Position numbers and translations under genes: made by a program
In this document: in pieces, positions 1 through 11,620 of the stretch
Layout: each line of letters opens with the position of its first letter
How positions within the stretch are numbered: the stretch's first letter is position 1
Source of the DNA: Monarcha castaneiventris obscurior
Lineage: Eukaryota; Chordata; Aves; Passeriformes; Monarchidae
Reading direction: 5' to 3'
Assembly (NCBI GenBank): GCA_026261815.1
Contig: JAMPIT010000059.1
Coordinates: 18,524,001-18,588,000, forward strand
DNA: 64,000 nt
Notes under the pieces: generated by a model
Told to the model about the DNA's origin: nothing
What the model saw: only the letters and a program-made list of their open reading frames with translations
The model's database searches: none

Positions 1-3000
1 GACTGAGAGGTGGTTGCAGTGACTTTGGGTGGAGAATAACCTTCCAGCCCAAGCTGCTCCAGAAGACCTTGGAACTGACCTTTCCATCATAAAAGCTTTA
101 CTGATATAATACCTAATGAATGGCACATTTATCTTTTTTATAAGACTATAATTCAAATCATAGAGATCAGATTATTACCTATTAGGAGCTATTAACCATT
201 TGCCAATGCCTAGTGGTGCATTTATTAATTACAAATACAAGCAACAGAAATTCACAGAGGAGCAGCAAATTTCCGATTTGATCATTGTCAGTGGTTTAAT
301 CCAGGTTTTGACACATTCAGGAAATATTGGAAGAAGAGTAAGAAATCTGTGTCTGGGTGAACCTGCAAGCCAGATGAAGTTAATCTTCGGCTAAGATCCT
401 GGAAGGTAATGAAAGAATAATAACCTCAGGACACCAGAGGACACCATTATTCTTTACCAGATTTTGCCACTAAAGGCAAAACTCAGAATTTCTAGAGGGA
501 TCTGCACTTTTTCCACTGATGTCTGATGGACTGAGATACTCTAATGGAAAGACAGCAAAGCAGGTTTTGGATATTGGCACAGGATCTAGAAGTCCAAGGC
601 TTTCCCACTTATGGATATGTCAGATGGGGTGAGTTGGGTCCAGTAAAAATACAGAACTTCTCAAGACAGAAAATGTTCTACTAATGTATCCCTTTAAAAG
701 GATAGGGAAGGAATATGTAAGGTGGAATTGAACAGAACACCATACTTCATGCCTTTGCAGCCTACCACGCCACTCTTGAAAAGAAGGAGGTTATCGAAGT
801 TTGGGAGGGTAACTAGTCATCTGTAACTTTTATCATGGACCAGCAGTACTAATAAACACACCAGACAGGCTGTTTTAAAGGGACATATGTTAGATGTTAC
901 ATCTCATCAGCATGTGGGACTGCTCAGTCAGAAGGGGCAGCTGACAAACAAAATACTGAGGTCAGAGACTTTAGTAACATAAATACAACAGACCTGCTAC
1001 TGAAGGCATCATTACCACATAACATTGAAAAACACTGCCAATTCTCAGGTATTTCCTTTTTTATTTAGTTTTTTTGTTGTTGTTGTCCTGAAGATGCCAG
1101 TGAGAAGAAGATGATGCCATTAATGCAAACTTACCTTTTTAAAAAGGTCATCTTTCCATTTGAAGTAAATCTCCAGGTCGATTTCTTTGGAATAATGGTC
1201 CAACAGCAGTCATTCCCAGTCATTTCACTGGTATTCCAATTGGCATTCTAATTTGCATTCTATTGACTACTTAATAAAACCTACTTAAAATAAATAATAA
1301 ATGAAGCTTAATGAAAGTTCCAGCTGTCAGATTTCCTGTGCAATTCTGAATTTTCAGCATTTTTCATGCAACAGTTCTCCATTTTATTTTTAAACAAATT
1401 TTATAAACATCCTTCTTTTCAAAATGTGCATGTATTTAGCATACTACCTTACACACATTAAAATAAACCTCCTGCTTTGATAAATTAATATTTTCAATCT
1501 CATTGTAAGCAATTGCATTGCAAACATTTAAACTCAGAATACTAAAGCATCTAGAAGTATTATCTGTATCTGTCTTACAATTACACAAAATGAAACAATG
1601 GACCTTATTATTGAACTTCCTCAATGTTCTGCATTTCATTTTCCAGTGGAATTTAGGTTCAGGTTTTTTTTCTGTTGCACTCCACAATTCTTAGGATAAG
1701 TACTGATAGGTTTTTGCTACCTATATTTCCTTCCATCTGAAAGGACCGTGTTGACATAAAGAATCTGGAAGAGAAGAAAACCCTACTCCCTCTCAAAAAA
1801 GTGCCTGATCTGCTCAATTCTTTATCTGTTGAAGTCGTCTTCAGCTGATTGGCACCAGTGGTCCATCTTTCAGAGTGAATATATTTTATTCTTTCATATT
1901 TGTGAATCCAAACCCAGAATACCTAAAGATACAGAGCAAATTTATTTCTCAGACAGAGCAAAAGAAAATTTCAAAAAGGTACCCATTGGTCTAACACCTC
2001 TTTGCCTATATATATCTATATATCTATATATCTATATAATATACTTTGAACAGGAGATACAGTGGATAATAATTTTTGAAGACCTCCAGAACTTAAATGT
2101 CTGAGATTTGGAAGGTAAAAAATGAAATATCATAAGGTCATGCAGACGTGAATATTTACAAATATGAGCTTTTTATTAGAGTAACATCTGTAATGAGTGC
2201 TCTGAACTGTAAAGAAACAAAAAAAAGAAATGCTGCTTTGTATTATACCTAAAAATCTTCAGTATTGCCTAACATTCTCAAAAGAGTTTGGATATTTAAT
2301 TGAAGAAATTTTCTAACAGCTAAAACTCAAAACATTTTACCCCAACTTGAAGTTTTTGTCACAGAACTACCACAAACTCCTTTGCAAAGTTTGTGAAATG
2401 CTGGCTTTCACTTTTTTTACTAATATAGACTTCCCACTTTAAACCAGAAATCAAACTGAGTTCTGCAGTCTTGCCCAGTCAGCGACTCAGTAACACTCTG
2501 AATTATGCTGCATTCTTCTTTTTCCTTCTTCCTTTCTCCTACGCACCTATTTAATGGTGTATTCCAGCCTCTAGGAGACTTGTATCCATGCAGATTTTAT
2601 CTCCATCACTGCAGTGGGGACGAAGGTAATTATCCACCAAATGAATATTTTATTATTTTCTAGACAAATAAGCACAATTCTAAGACAGATAAATGTGTAA
2701 ATTGGTATTTAAGTAGTATTGCAATGTTTATACCTCAGTCAAAAATTGCCACTCAACATCTTTTATTGCTATAAGTAACAATAAGCAAAAAAAAAAAAAA
2801 AGTTTTGAACCCTTGGCTTCTCTTTTGATGTGTATACATACCTCAAGGAAGTGCCTATCTTCTCAACTGGATTAGAAGAACCCCAAACAACAAAAGTTAC
2901 TGTCCTCTCAGTTGAAGTGTAACCAATAAACTTGTAAATATGATACCTTTTGAAAATCTGTTCTGATATTAATTTCATTCTATACCTTATTTCTACACCC

Positions 3001-3656
3001 ATGATATTGAGAGTCAAGTTCAAAGTCTCTAATTGCATCTCAGAGAAAGAGGAAGGCTGCTGATGGCACACAAGGCATTTAATACCAAGAATTCTGTGTT
3101 CAAAGATTTCACCTGATAATACATCATAACTAGAGGTTGTACAACATTTGGCATCATATTTCTGACAGGTGCTTTGCTTGTTAAAACCCACATGAACAAT
3201 TCTTATGCCCTTGGTACCGTCAAATTTCAGTGTAGATTTTCTTTCTACTTTGTAGTATTTCTCTTTGTCCTGTGAAATGTTTTAAAGTTCTCATCTGCTT
3301 GCCTTTGTAAATTTTATGTCTCTTTATAGATTGCCAGAATTGAAATACAAGGTAATCAGATGTGGTAATAGATGTCAAAATGAAATATTTGGTTTATATA
3401 TAATGATCTCTCAGCATATATCATAGGTAGATGCAATTATAAAATGGGAGAATATGAGAATTATCAGTGTCAATTTATATTCTTCAGGCAGCCAGATGTA
3501 CACCTAGTTATCAGCAAGGATTATTTCTACGATTACATTCTGAGTTTGAAAATGCCTTGCTAGTTTCTTTAATAGGGTCTCCAAAGCTGACTGAGCAACC
3601 TTATTCCATTGATTTCTCTTTTTTTCAAAGTGTTAGGAAAAGATTTCTTTGTCACC
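1..3656. other. AT-rich non-coding DNA, no gene seen
   Basis: No exon, RNA gene or recognisable mobile element was found here. The longest open frame (2769-3191, minus strand) is AT-rich, has no family resemblance and ends in a phenylalanine run that is simply the translated A-run at 2787-2801, so it is treated as chance. The only repeats seen are a TATATC microsatellite near 2007 and short A/T runs. Ancient, heavily decayed repeats could be missed by eye. Confidence 0.6.
2007..2042. repeat. (TATATC)n microsatellite
   Basis: Short array of TATATC/TATA units with few interruptions. It is a simple sequence repeat with no sign of function and is likely to vary in length between individuals. Confidence 0.8.
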
Positions 3657-3918
3657 TGTACTAGATTTGGCTGGGATAGACTTAAATTTCTTCACAGCAG
3701 TCAATATGGGGCTATGTTTTGGATTTGTGAACTAAAAAGTATTTATAACATACTGATGTTTTATCCATTGCTGAGCACTACTTACACACTATCATTTTCT
3801 GCTTCTCACACCATCTCACCAGCAAGGAGATTAGAGGTACACAAGAAATTGGGAACTTCTTGTGCACTGGAACAGCTGATCCTAACTGACCAAAGGGTTA
3901 TTCCACACCATATGATGG
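3657..3918 (+). mobile_element. Partial LTR (5' portion) of a common songbird endogenous retrovirus family
   Basis: The segment opens with a diverged version of the same start as the LTR that follows it, with GGCTGGGATAGA close to its 5' end. It also carries landmarks that I associate with this LTR family: CACAAGAAATTGGGAAC, then an AACTGACCAAAGGG block and a CCATATGATG block. The similarity stops at 3918, about where the promoter region of the LTR would begin, and a second LTR of the same family starts at once. It is more diverged than its neighbour. No coding content and no clear target-site duplication. The family assignment comes from internal similarity to the copies at 3919 and 38100 plus remembered songbird repeats. 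Confidence 0.7.
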
Positions 3919-4361
3919 TGTCCTGGTTTCGTCTGGGATAGAGTTAATTTTCTTCTTAGTAGCTGGTACAGTGCTTTAGTTTGTATTCGGAATAATGTTG
4001 ATAGCACACTGATGTTTTGGTTGCTTTGCTGCTTGATGTTTAAGTAGTGCTTACTCTGAATCAAGGACTTTTTAGCGTTTCATGTGCACAAGAAGCTGTA
4101 AAGGAACAGAGATGGGATGAGGGGGTCCTCCCTTCCTGGAGCTGGCAGTACATCTGCCTGCTGAAGGGAAGCAGTGATTTAATGCCTTATTTTGCTTTGC
4201 TTGCATATGTGCCTTTTTCTTTCCCTGTTAAAGTGTCTTTATCTCAGCCCATGAGTTTTCTCACTTTTACCCTTGCAATTCTTTCCCCCATCCTATAGGG
4301 TTGGAGTGAGTGAGTCGTTGTGTTAAACTGCTTAGTTGCCAGATGAGGTTAAACCATGACA
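3919..4361 (+). mobile_element. LTR of the same family, near complete
   Basis: Starts TGTCCTGGTTTCGTCTGGG and ends TTAAACCATGACA, giving the TG...CA ends of a retroviral LTR. The 3' third (TCTTTATCTCAGCCCATGAG, then a GAGTGAGTGAGTCG block and the GGTTAAACCATGACA end) matches the antisense copy at 38100-38592. The CCTGTTAAAGTGTC stretch sits where the polyadenylation region of the family lies. Flanks TGATGG and TCAAAT do not match, so there is no target-site duplication at this junction. No primer-binding site follows, so no internal retroviral sequence is attached. Confidence 0.8.
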
Positions 4362-4943
4362 TCAAATTTTCTATATTTTTTTGGACATTCAAACATCTAG
4401 AAACTATATGCTCCTGTGCATTTTGCTTCACCTGTGTTTTTTATCCAGAATCAGAAGGATCACATAGAAATATAAATTTAAATAAGGACATAATCTATTT
4501 ATTCATATTTATTTAACCATTTTGGTTTACAGTTGATTTTACTCTGATTATCTGGGTGTGTGCTGCATTTCGTCCTAGAGTACTTAGTGGAAGTGCATGT
4601 CAGATATCAGAATATAACCAAATATGTCCCAATGGTGTTGTATAGCACACATAGTCCAGGAAATACAGAATGCTGAGACAGCAAAAGCATGAAAGAGAGT
4701 TTGCTAAAGGATCTGCTACCCCACAAAACATTCTGAGAAGACAACGTCAGCCCCTTGGAGCAATTTTATAAATGCTGACACAACAGTTGAAACTGTGTGT
4801 GTTATCCTAATCTCTTTTTCCTTCAGAGAAATGTCATGATATAAGTCTCTTTTATTTGACTTTAACAAAAACATTCTTGATAAGAATAAAGTTGTCTGCT
4901 CCTCATTTTTGCTGTACTCAATTCATGTCATATTTGAAGATTT
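4362..4943. other. Non-coding DNA, nothing recognised
   Basis: AT-rich sequence without repeats or coding signals that I can identify. Confidence 0.5.
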
Positions 4944-5300
4944 ATGATCCTCATAAAAACCATTATTATCTTTTGTCTTTTCAACTCTTTGACCTGCACT
5001 GCTCCTGTCACCTCTAATGCCAATACAAAATGGCTCATGCAGAATTTGCATGATGAACCTTGCTACTCAACATCTTTAAAAGAAGGGACCGTTCATGAAA
5101 ACCACAGAAATCCAGCAATAGTAGTGCCCAGACTGGGGGCCAAGCTGGATGGCAGCAGGCACTTAGGCAATCCAAAGAGAATATGCACCTGGATGGAACA
5201 TTTCCTTCGATTTGTGAATGACATCACACTGTCCTTGCTAGGAAAACAGAAACATGGCAAACGCAAGACAGAAGTATTTGAAAAAAGAGGTCCAACATAG
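4944..5300 (+). CDS. Unrecognised 118-residue ORF with a signal-peptide-like start
   Basis: Not a family I recognise; coding status is doubtful. The ATG at 4944 opens a single-exon frame. Residues 2-14 are strongly hydrophobic with one lysine, followed by a polar stretch ending Cys-Thr-Ala before Pro21, which looks like a signal peptidase site. The predicted mature part is polar, has only two cysteines (40 and 81) and several basic pairs: KR at 78-79, GKR at 105-107 and KR at 114-115. Such sites are typical of secreted peptide precursors. Against a real gene: no obvious promoter, no homologue I can name, and a chance ORF of this length is possible in a 64-kb window. It could be an exon, a retrocopy fragment or noise. 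Confidence 0.2.
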   Translation: MILIKTIIIFCLFNSLTCTAPVTSNANTKWLMQNLHDEPCYSTSLKEGTVHENHRNPAIVVPRLGAKLDGSRHLGNPKRICTWMEHFLRFVNDITLSLLGKQKHGKRKTEVFEKRGPT

Positions 5301-6299
5301 AGATTCTGTTGTATTACTACTTAAACTGGTCATTTATACAACAACATGCTCATGTTATTAGTACTAGTGAACTAGTAAAACCAAAGAAATAAATTGTTGG
5401 GTTATTCTCTAAATACTGTTATTCATGAGATAGCTTGAGGCTTACTCTTTTGTTGAACTCTGTTTAATAGTTTTGCCAGTTGATCTTTGCTTAAGAGACT
5501 TTAAAATTATCTCTATTACATAATCTTTATTACAGTTGTATTTACAGAAATGATTGAAAGTTTGAGAGTGCCATAAAATACTGTTAGGGAAGAAAAAGGA
5601 TAACTAAGAGTACAGTCTGGATAGACCTAGTGAAGAAAAAATAGTAAAAGGCATTTAGAAATTTAGCATCAATCAAAAAGCTTGTGAACAGAAATCAACT
5701 TTTTTGAGATATATGAGAAAATTTGGACAGACATGGTTACTTGTACAAATGATAAAAATACACTTTTGCTGTGGAAATATTTTAGTACCTATTGTACATC
5801 AGCAATATCAAAGTTAGAGCTCTGAATAAAACATACACCTTAAACAAGTTTTCTCCCAATAGGCATTTAAAGTTGTTTGAAGTGAAAGCATTTAAAGCAC
5901 TATCTGATATTCCCACACATGTTCTAAAGTAGTATAGGTATTCAAATTATTTTTTCATATGAAAGTTCAAGGAAAAGATAATTTGAAGGATAAAAACCCA
6001 GAAAAATGATTTTTAGATTTGTAGTAATTGTGATATATAAACACAATCAGAAGACAAGTGAACTAGTGATATTCAAGTTTGCACTCTAAGTATGTATTTA
6101 CATATATAAAAAGGCCCAAACATCATTTGCTTTAAAATCAAAGTGCAAGGGGAAGACTATTTGAGAAATCATTCTATTACAACACAGGGATTTTTAAAGT
6201 CAAAACATAAAGATCTCCTCCTCTCAAAACACCACATAAAATCTGGCTGAAGAAATTAATTTCCTGTTTAGATGACAACAAATGCTTCACAAACACCCC
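5301..6299. other. AT-rich non-coding DNA
   Basis: No coding or repeat signal recognised. Open frames here are short and random-looking. Confidence 0.5.
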
Positions 6300-7100
6300 A
6301 ACATTGATTTGCACAGCCTCTGCCGAAGCCTTGAGATTTACAAACCTCGTGAATTTCAACAAAGTCAAGTTCAAGATCCTGGACCTGGGTGAGGGTAATC
6401 GCAGATATGAGTACAGATTGAGAGAACTCACTGAAAGGAGGCCTGAGTAGAAGGATTTTTGGGTTCTGGTGGACAAAAAGCTTGACATGAGCCAGCAATG
6501 TGCACTCGCAGCCCTGAAAGCCAAACATGTCCTGGGCTGCATCCAAAGCATCAGGGCCAGCAAGGCAAGGGAGGGAATTCTGCACCTCTGCTCTGCTCTG
6601 GTGAGACCCCACCTGCAGTGCTGCATCCAGCTCTGGGGTCTTGAGCACAAGAAGGATATCAACCTTTTGGAGCAAGTCCAGAGGAGGAGCACCAAGATGA
6701 TCAGAGGGCTGGAGCACCTCTTCTATGAGGAAAGGCTGAGAGAATTGGAATTGTTCAGCCTGAAAAAGGGATGGCAGCCTTCCAGTACTTGAGGGGGGGC
6801 CTACGAGGGAGCTGGGAAGGAGCTCCTTTCAAGAAAGTAGTGATAGGACAAGGGGAAAGGGCTTCAAACTGAAAGAGAGTAGGTGTAGATTAGATATTAG
6901 TAACAAATTCTTTACTGTGAGGGTAGTGAAGAAGTAGAACAGGTTGCCTAGAGATATGGATGCCCCATATCTGGAAGTGTTCAAGGCCAGGTTGGATGAA
7001 GCTCTGAGCAATTTGATCTAGTGAATGGTGTCCCTGCCCACAGCAGGGGGGTTGGAATTAGTTGTCTTTGAGGTCCCTTCCAAACCAAACCATTCTATAA
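6300..7100 (+). mobile_element. CR1 LINE, 3' end (end of ORF2 and 3' UTR)
   Basis: 5'-truncated CR1 copy. Translation shows the C-terminal part of the CR1 reverse transcriptase, starting near FNKVKFKILDLGEGN (about 6350) and continuing through DKKLDMSQQCALAALKA, SALVRPHLQCCIQLWG and GLEHLFYEERLRELELFSL. These are conserved blocks of the thumb region. A stop at about 6450 and a break after 6792 show that it is dead. The 3' UTR follows, with the usual CR1 landmarks (GCTCTGAGCAATTTGATCTAG and GAGGTCCCTTCCAAACC), ending CCATTCTATAAGACC. Loss of the 5' end is the normal result of incomplete target-primed reverse transcription. Confidence 0.92.
6469..6792 (+). pseudogene. CR1 ORF2 remnant: reverse transcriptase C-terminal region
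   Basis: A 107-codon open stretch that lies entirely inside the CR1 copy at 6300-7100. It corresponds to the end of the CR1 polymerase, after the catalytic palm, so it carries no active site. The apparent start Met (DKKLDMSQQC context) is internal to the original protein and not a true start. The reading is lost downstream of residue 100, where a frame change replaces the expected continuation. Confidence 0.85.
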
Positions 7101-10100
7101 GACCACCCTAGCTATAGCTAGAACTGATGAAAATAGTCTAAGAAGGAAGAAACAAGGAGACCTCTGCATCTGCAGTAATTCAAAGGGGTATTTTCTGATA
7201 ATTTAATATTCTTGAAACAATAAAGTACATTTGATCTGACTAACTAAACTAGATTTTCTGCCTTCTCTATTAGTTCCCATTTTTCCTATTTTAAACAGCA
7301 CAAAAAATTGTTTATCATATGGATAGTTCTGCAATTATGTGGAATTTTATAGAGAGGCTAATACTTTTTTAGCTCACTTTACTCACAAACACTTTGTTAT
7401 CCAAATTATATCAAGGCAAGGCAATTCTAAACTAAGATATGACACATCACTTGATCAATTGGTTAAAACTATATGGAACTTTTAAAAGTAGCTATTCCTC
7501 AAGAAAGCATTAAGATTGATAGTTATATTAGTATTCCTTTAAAATGTAATCGTTACACATGAAAGCCAGCCTTTTTTATCTACAACATATGCAATTTATA
7601 CTCCAAAAGGAAATTAGTAAACCACTCAAAGATACATAGGAAAAGCCATCTGCACAGATAAGGATTTCTTCATTTAAGTGATCACAAAAATGACAGCTCC
7701 TGAAGTGTCTTTGTGCACATCAGGAATTATCACAGACATGTTCAATCATGCTCTGCAATGCTGAACAATATACTTGTTTTTATACGAACCAGTAAGATCT
7801 ATGGCTTGTGTTTAGTACTCATTTTAAAAGGTACTAAAGCAGAGCCAATCATTGTACATAAGATGAAGCGATAGTTTAGGAAGAAAATGTGATGAAATAG
7901 TAACAAAAGAGGGTCTTTTCTAACCACAAGGTGATAAGAAAAATACTTCAACAATAAGTAAGATATCAATTTGTCAAAACTAAATTATAAGAGCTGTTGA
8001 ACTGGAACCTCATACATGGCTAATAGTAAATGTGACAGGGAAAATAGTGTCTTCTATTAAACTGTTAGAGATATGTCAGAAATTTCATTGCTTATTCAAC
8101 ATTATTGGATGAGTGCAGATAAACAAAATAAATTGCAGAATTTTCTAAGGTTTCCTTAGATTGTTTGCCCATCTCTGCTTCAGTTTGTTACACCAACTCA
8201 GCACCATATTAGTAAACGTTTGACCAATGGGACTATGTCATCCAGCTGTGACAAAGCATAAAGACCCCAAACGAGAATCAAATTCCCACAGGTGTTGTAG
8301 AGACAGAGCTAATACCTCCAGTGGGAAATGCAAGAATGCAGCTATCACACATTGTTTGTTAACAGACGTTGGCCATAAGGACATGCTGATCTACAATGGT
8401 GAAGCCATTCTTGTCCTCTGTCTGATGGTAGATGTTACAAATTTGAGGAACAGCTGGGATCCAATGAAGAGAAATGAGGGAAGAAACCCTAGAGGATATA
8501 GTGCACATATCCATAGGAAATGGGATGTCATTAGTTGAACTGTTTTTAAAAGATGTTCTGTCCGTTGGCATATGAATAAACTAAAACTGACCTTGAGAAA
8601 AAACGCTTTGGGGAAGAAAGAATGCTTTTGGGGGAGTGAAAGACATGGCATCAAAGTGTAAAACTCTTGATAGTTTCATATATCCTGAAGCAACACAATG
8701 TATCAGATATACAAATTTATTGTTTACTGCTTCCAACAATGGAGGAAGAAGAACACATAACACATTAAGGGGGAAGAATTGATGAAATTTCAGGAATCCT
8801 TTTATATTGTCATTTCATTTGCATTAGTCTCTCACTGTAATTCTTCACTTTAATCTTCTGATAAAAGAAGTTCAGTTTGAAAATGATGCCTTAGACAAAA
8901 AGGCAGTTTCAAGGGGGAAATCACATGCACACTAGTAAAGAAACAAATTCTCAGTACAGGAAAACCATTATTTTACACAGGAAAATGTTACACAGTAATC
9001 TAGTTGAAAAACTTTTAAATCAAGCTAACAATGGAAAATTTACCATCCTCAATATTATAACTATGAAATAGAGATCACTAACAGTACTGAAGTGAAATAC
9101 AAGCCCTTTAAAATTAATAAAAATACACCCTCTGAAATTTTTAAACATTTCCTTCCAAATTATTCTTTTTGGTTAAGCAAGAGAGGAAGCAATTTGGGAG
9201 AAGGCGATTTTGTCACACAAGTCAAAATTTATTCCTGAGTGGAACTTGCCAAAAAATTATCAGCTGAGATAATTGGCAGGTACTTACCAACTTTCTACTG
9301 TGAGTTCTACCAGTGTCAAGTCTGTTAGTAATTTAAATAATTTCCTAACATAGGAACCAATGCACTAATTCTAAGCAACTCTTACAGTTTTATCACAGTA
9401 GACTGGTAGTCTTAATTACATTAGATTACATTCAATTGTCTGAACAGTCATGCATTTCAATGTTATATACAGAAATAATTGAAAGAATATTTTTCTGCCT
9501 TGAAAATTCATTCCTGTTACCAATACATGCAGAGGATACTTTGAAGGAATCTCATTTAATCTCATTTCCCAATTCAGTTTGAAAGATTTTTTTCTTTTTT
9601 ATATAGAAGTTTGGGGTCTTTTTCAGTAGGTAGAAGCAACCGTTCAGAATCTATCATTATCAACTGGATTGTTGCTACTAAGAAGATCCTTAACTCTACT
9701 GGTGGCTAATTCCCACTAGGCAGAGAAGCAAAAAGAGGCTCAACCTTATTCCAGACCATATTGTCAAGCACAGCCTTTCAAATGTTACCACAGTCCTTGA
9801 GACATGGAGGTGCAACTCTCTCTTCAGACCCCTGCTTAAAACTTTCTGCTCCCCACACAGAGGCTTAGCTACTTGTGTATCCAGGAACCAAGACCCAGCT
9901 CTGATGTAAAACCGCGTGATCCTAGCTCAGGTTTCATTAAAATTTTAAATAGTGAGAAAAAATTGCCAAAATGTGTGGAGACAAATAAGTTAAAACTCCC
10001 AGACAGAGGATAAATTGACTGAGGTGGGATCATTAGTAGCTGAAAGATTTAAGAGGAAAAGCAAAACCAGGTTATGGTATGAAATAATTTAAATACATGG

Positions 10101-10259
10101 GAAGGTAGTTGGGAAACATCTGGCCAAGTCATCAGCATCAGGCCTAGTGGCAGACAGCAGCTGAGAAATGGTGAGGACTCTGAAGACAGACCTTCCAAAC
10201 CAGAAAAATATATGCAAAAAAAGCCTCTTTAGCTAACCTACTGCTGGTAGTGAACATAG
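7101..10259. other. AT-rich non-coding DNA, 3.2 kb
   Basis: No recognisable exon, RNA gene or transposable element. A 103-codon frame at 8227-8538 overlaps two opposite-strand frames in the same stretch, has no family resemblance and is treated as chance. Confidence 0.5.
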
Positions 10260-11500
10260 AAATGCTTAACCAAACAGCTCATTAAGCAGGGCCAGGAGCA
10301 ACCATGGGCAAAGCCAACCCTCCATAAAAGGAGCTGCTGGGGGAGTTCTGGTGAGCAGAGCATGGCACAGCAGTTTGCATGGGAGATTGCTGTAACTCTG
10401 ACAGCTGGATCAGGAAACAAAGGCATCCAGCCAGCAGAAAGTTGTGTCCTGCTAAGCTCTGCTCGCACAAGTGATGCAGATGCCCAGACAGACTTTGTTA
10501 GGAACACACTGGCACTGTGGTACCAGCTTTGGAGTGGGCCTTGCTCTTATCCCATTACCTCAGAGTAGCCGTGAGCACCCTGTGGGAGTAATGCCCAGGT
10601 AGAGGAATTCCTTTGATTAGAGCTCCAGGAAGAGGAGAGTAATTTGAGGGGTTCAAGAGATGGACTACTGGAATCACACTCTACCTTCCCTTGAACAAGG
10701 CCAGCAGGGAGACAGGATATATGATATGGAGGGCGCCCCATTCTCTCTCCTAGCTGCACATGGTGGCTTAAGGAATAGGAGGGAACAGCAATAAGCTCCT
10801 GCCTGGTGAAGAAGACATATCTCTTCTGTGGCTACCCCACTTTCCCAAGCACCCTTGCATAGTAAGTATGAGGCTCCACAAGTGGAAGTGAACAATGATG
10901 AAGATGATAGTCCACTTAATTTGGAGGAGTTGCCATGGTTACATAGATCCTATTTCAAAATCACTTCCATAAGGAAAAAAGTCATTGTCATACGAGACTC
11001 TTTCCTGAGGGGCACAGAAGGCCCAAAGACCTGACTGGACCCACTTCTCAGAGAAGTCTGCTGCCTCCCAGGGACATGGGGTAAAGAACTGATGAGAGAA
11101 TTTTCTACCATGGCACAGCTCTTGCATTATTATCCTTTTTTTTTTTTTTATCATGCAGGAAATTATGAGTTGCCATAAGTCCAAGGGCAACCAAGAAAGG
11201 CTTCAGGGCCTAGGGATGACGGATTAAGGAATCAGGACCGCAGTGTTCTCCTCTATCCTCCCAGTTGCAGGGAAGGTGAGGGACGAAACAGGAAGAGCCA
11301 GCAAATCAATGCCTTGCTGGTGTCACTGGCAGAGTTTTGGGTTTTTTAATGACAGCTCAGTCTATGTAACATCAGGCCGATGAGCAACAGACATGGTTCA
11401 CTCTTTTCAAAGAGGGAAAAGGATCTTCACCCAAGGGTTAGCAGAGCTCACTGAAAGAGCTTTAAACCAGTTTTGAAGGGTAAAAGGGATAAAACCAGGC
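10260..11500 (+). mobile_element. CR1 LINE, 5' region and ORF1
   Basis: This fragment carries the front half of a CR1, which most genomic copies lack. The stretch 10260-10860 looks like the CR1 5' UTR and ORF1 start (moderate confidence, based on mid-GC composition and position). From about 10870 the ORF1 protein is clear: an acidic linker with NNDEDDSPLNLEELP, then KKVIVIRDSFLRGTEGP and LREVCCLPG. Later blocks also fit ORF1: SPRATKKGFRA, VLGFFNDSSVYV and REKRIFTQGLAELTERALN. The order of blocks matches the full ORF1 esterase domain to its end. ORF2 does not follow; the sequence passes straight into a CR1 3' tail at about 11510. Confidence 0.8.
10867..11482 (+). pseudogene. CR1 ORF1 remnant: SGNH-type esterase domain
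   Basis: ORF1 of avian CR1 encodes a protein with an SGNH-hydrolase-like esterase domain, thought to act with ORF2 in retrotransposition. Seen here: the nucleophile block reads RDSFLRGTEG, keeping the serine but with arginine where glycine is usual. REVCCLPG follows after an in-frame stop at 11032-11034, then HYYP just before a T-run near 11140 that shifts the frame. The end of the domain (GFFNDSSVYV, then FTQGLAELTERALN) is intact in sequence but interrupted by further stops. The gene is dead. Assignment rests on at least five conserved blocks in the correct order. Confidence 0.85.
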
Positions 11501-11509
11501 TGACTAGAA

Positions 11510-11620
11510 AAAAAATATGCTTTTAGTCATATAGTTTAGTTCTAGGTAGTCCTGCAAGGAGCAGGGAGTTGGACTTAATCCTTATGAGTCCCTCCCAGCT
11601 TGAGCTACTCTATGATTCTG
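11510..11620 (+). mobile_element. CR1 3' UTR tail directly behind ORF1
   Basis: Contains CTAGGTAGTCCTGCAAGGAG, GGAGTTGGACTTAATCC and the terminal GCTACTCTATGATTCTG, which is the 3' end that CR1 uses for priming. It is in the same orientation as the ORF1 remnant and begins within about 30 bases of it, so the two most simply form one copy that has lost all of ORF2. Two independent neighbouring insertions cannot be excluded. Confidence 0.85.

Noticed and set aside
1..120. Possible LTR end at the left edge of the window (GTGACTTTGGGTGGAG...)
   Set aside because: Loose similarity to the end of the 44933-type LTR, but no terminal CA or confident alignment.
2769..3191. 140-codon minus-strand frame
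   Set aside because: AT-rich, no motif, and its end translates an A-run; within chance for this amount of AT-rich DNA.
4944..5300. Resemblance of the C-terminal part of the small ORF to a chemokine tail
   Set aside because: Chemokines need four spaced cysteines and usually several exons; only two cysteines are present, outside the expected spacing.
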